Of a stretch of DNA of 20,466 nt, positions 19,595 to 20,466 are shown piece by piece. Position 1 is the first letter of the stretch, and each line of letters begins with the position of its first letter. A program made the position numbers and the translations under genes. Source of the stretch: Brevundimonas sp. (lineage in GTDB: Bacteria; Pseudomonadota; Alphaproteobacteria; Caulobacterales; Caulobacteraceae); assembly GCA_031119155.1 (NCBI GenBank), contig JAVHYH010000021.1, forward strand, positions 1-20,466. The letters are read 5' to 3'. The notes below the pieces were generated by a model. It had not been told where the DNA came from and searched no databases. It saw nothing but the letters and a program-made list of their open reading frames with translations.

Positions 19595-20466
19595 GTGCTC
19601 GGTCAAAGGCTCGAGATCAGACAGGGGCAGGGGCTCGTCATCACGCCCCAGCTGCAGCAGGCGATCAAGCTGCTGCAACTGTCGAATCTTGAGCTGGAGG
19701 CCTATGTCGAGGCCGAGCTGGAGAAGAACCCCCTGCTGCAACGCGAGGACGGCGAGCCGGGCGAGCCCGGCGAGGTCGCGCCCGAACGGGTCGAAGTCGC
19801 CGATCGCGCCGAGATGACCTTCGAGGACGGCCGCGCCGGCGACGGCGGCGACTCGGTCGATGCGCGCGGCGATGACGTCTATGGCGACGCCGCCCCCGGC
19901 GAGCGCGGCGCCGACCGCACCGACGACGGCCAGCCCGGCCTGACCGACTGGTCCCGCGCCGGCTCCGGCGGCGGCCTGCCGGACGGGGAGGGGCGCGAAC
20001 AGCCCGACACCCGCGACGCCACCCTGTGGGAGCATCTGCAGGCCCAGGCCTCGCAGGCCGGCTTCTCGCCCGCCGACCACGGCATCGCCCTGACCCTGAT
20101 CGATATGGTCGACGAGGGCGGCTATCTGCGCGGCGATCTGGCCGAGGTGGCCGACCGGCTGGGCGTGGACGGCGAGCGGGTCGAGCGGGTGCTGGCGGTC
20201 TGCCACGGCTTCGAGCCGACCGGGATCATGGCGCGCTCGGTGCCGGAATGCCTTGAGCTGCAGCTGATCGAGCGCAACCGCTTCGATCCGGCCATGGCGG
20301 CCCTGCTGGAAAACCTCGACCTGCTGGCGAAGCGGGATCTGACCGGCCTGCGCAAGATCTGCGGTGTCGACGCCGAGGACATGGCCGAGATGATCGCCGA
20401 GCTGAAGGCCCTGACGCCGCGTCCCGGCGCGGGCTTCGGCGGCGAACCGGCCCAGACGGTCATCCC
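19595..20466 (+). CDS. rpoN: RNA polymerase sigma-54 factor RpoN, 3' end outside window
   Basis: The first 290 residues of sigma-54, which directs RNA polymerase to -24/-12 promoters opened by AAA+ activators. Region I is clear: LGQRLEIRQGQGLVITPQLQQAIKLLQLSNLELEAYVEAELEKNPLL (residues ~2-48), the Gln/Leu-rich activator-interaction segment. An acidic, glycine-rich region II follows to about 140, longer than in enterobacteria. The core-binding region begins at about 145 (TLWEHLQAQASQAGFSPADHGIALTLIDMVDEGGYL) and the stretch GFEPTGIMARSVPECLELQL is typical. The start is a GTG at 19595, with AGGGG about nine bases upstream; it aligns with known sigma-54 N-termini. DNA-binding HTH and RpoN box lie beyond the window. 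In many proteobacteria this gene follows lptB directly. Confidence 0.96.
   Translation, partial: MLGQRLEIRQGQGLVITPQLQQAIKLLQLSNLELEAYVEAELEKNPLLQREDGEPGEPGEVAPERVEVADRAEMTFEDGRAGDGGDSVDARGDDVYGDAAPGERGADRTDDGQPGLTDWSRAGSGGGLPDGEGREQPDTRDATLWEHLQAQASQAGFSPADHGIALTLIDMVDEGGYLRGDLAEVADRLGVDGERVERVLAVCHGFEPTGIMARSVPECLELQLIERNRFDPAMAALLENLDLLAKRDLTGLRKICGVDAEDMAEMIAELKALTPRPGAGFGGEPAQTVI

Overview
The window is GC-rich, densely coded DNA from an alphaproteobacterium, most likely a Brevundimonas-like member of the Caulobacterales. This rests on the product set (an NrnC-type nanoRNase in front of lptC-lptA-lptB, an NDUFA9-type complex I protein, TonB boxes of the DEIVV type), on several -10-like GCTA motifs resembling the Caulobacter housekeeping consensus, and on GANTC sites in a promoter. 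I could not run a taxonomic search.

Layout. (1) 1-1605: 3' part of a threonine ammonia-lyase gene, overlapped by a gene for an FKBP-type prolyl isomerase lipoprotein. (2) 1667-4405, minus strand: a probable operon reading CDF metal transporter, glutathione S-transferase-like protein, QueG. (3) 4542-6525, plus strand: an HTH protein fused to a citrate-synthase fold that has lost its catalytic residues, then UppP, closed by a perfect 17-bp terminator hairpin. (4) 6591-7562, minus: NDUFA9-like protein. (5) 7745-7831: tRNA-Leu(CAG) with promoter and terminator, followed by an inverted pair of TGATTGG heptamer arrays. (6) 8099-10670, plus: nrnC-lptC-lptA-lptB, the inner-membrane and periplasmic part of the LPS export machine plus a diribonucleotide-degrading exoribonuclease. 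(7) 10671-13771: a palindromic intergenic repeat, a DUF2200 protein, a YegD-like Hsp70, and a convergent membrane protein of the DUF1624/HGSNAT type. (8) 13808-15919: a TonB-dependent siderophore-type receptor divergent from the membrane protein across only 36 bp. (9) 15954-18655, minus: a redox-flavoured run of MarR regulator with four cysteines, AhpD-like protein, redoxin and YggS. (10) 18773-20466, plus: an unrecognised HTH-containing protein whose ribosome binding site lies in a hairpin, then the 5' part of rpoN, running off the window.

Most of this is housekeeping. The points most worth a second look are the HTH-citrate synthase pseudoenzyme, the MarR regulator with its C-terminal CX2CX17CX15C cluster and a palindromic operator placed in its own promoter with a GANTC methylation site at its centre, the sequestered ribosome binding site at 18745-18771, and the separation of lptB from rpoN by about 8.9 kb of mixed-strand genes. 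No prophage, insertion sequence, CRISPR array or defence island was seen, and no gene-free stretch exceeds 300 bases.
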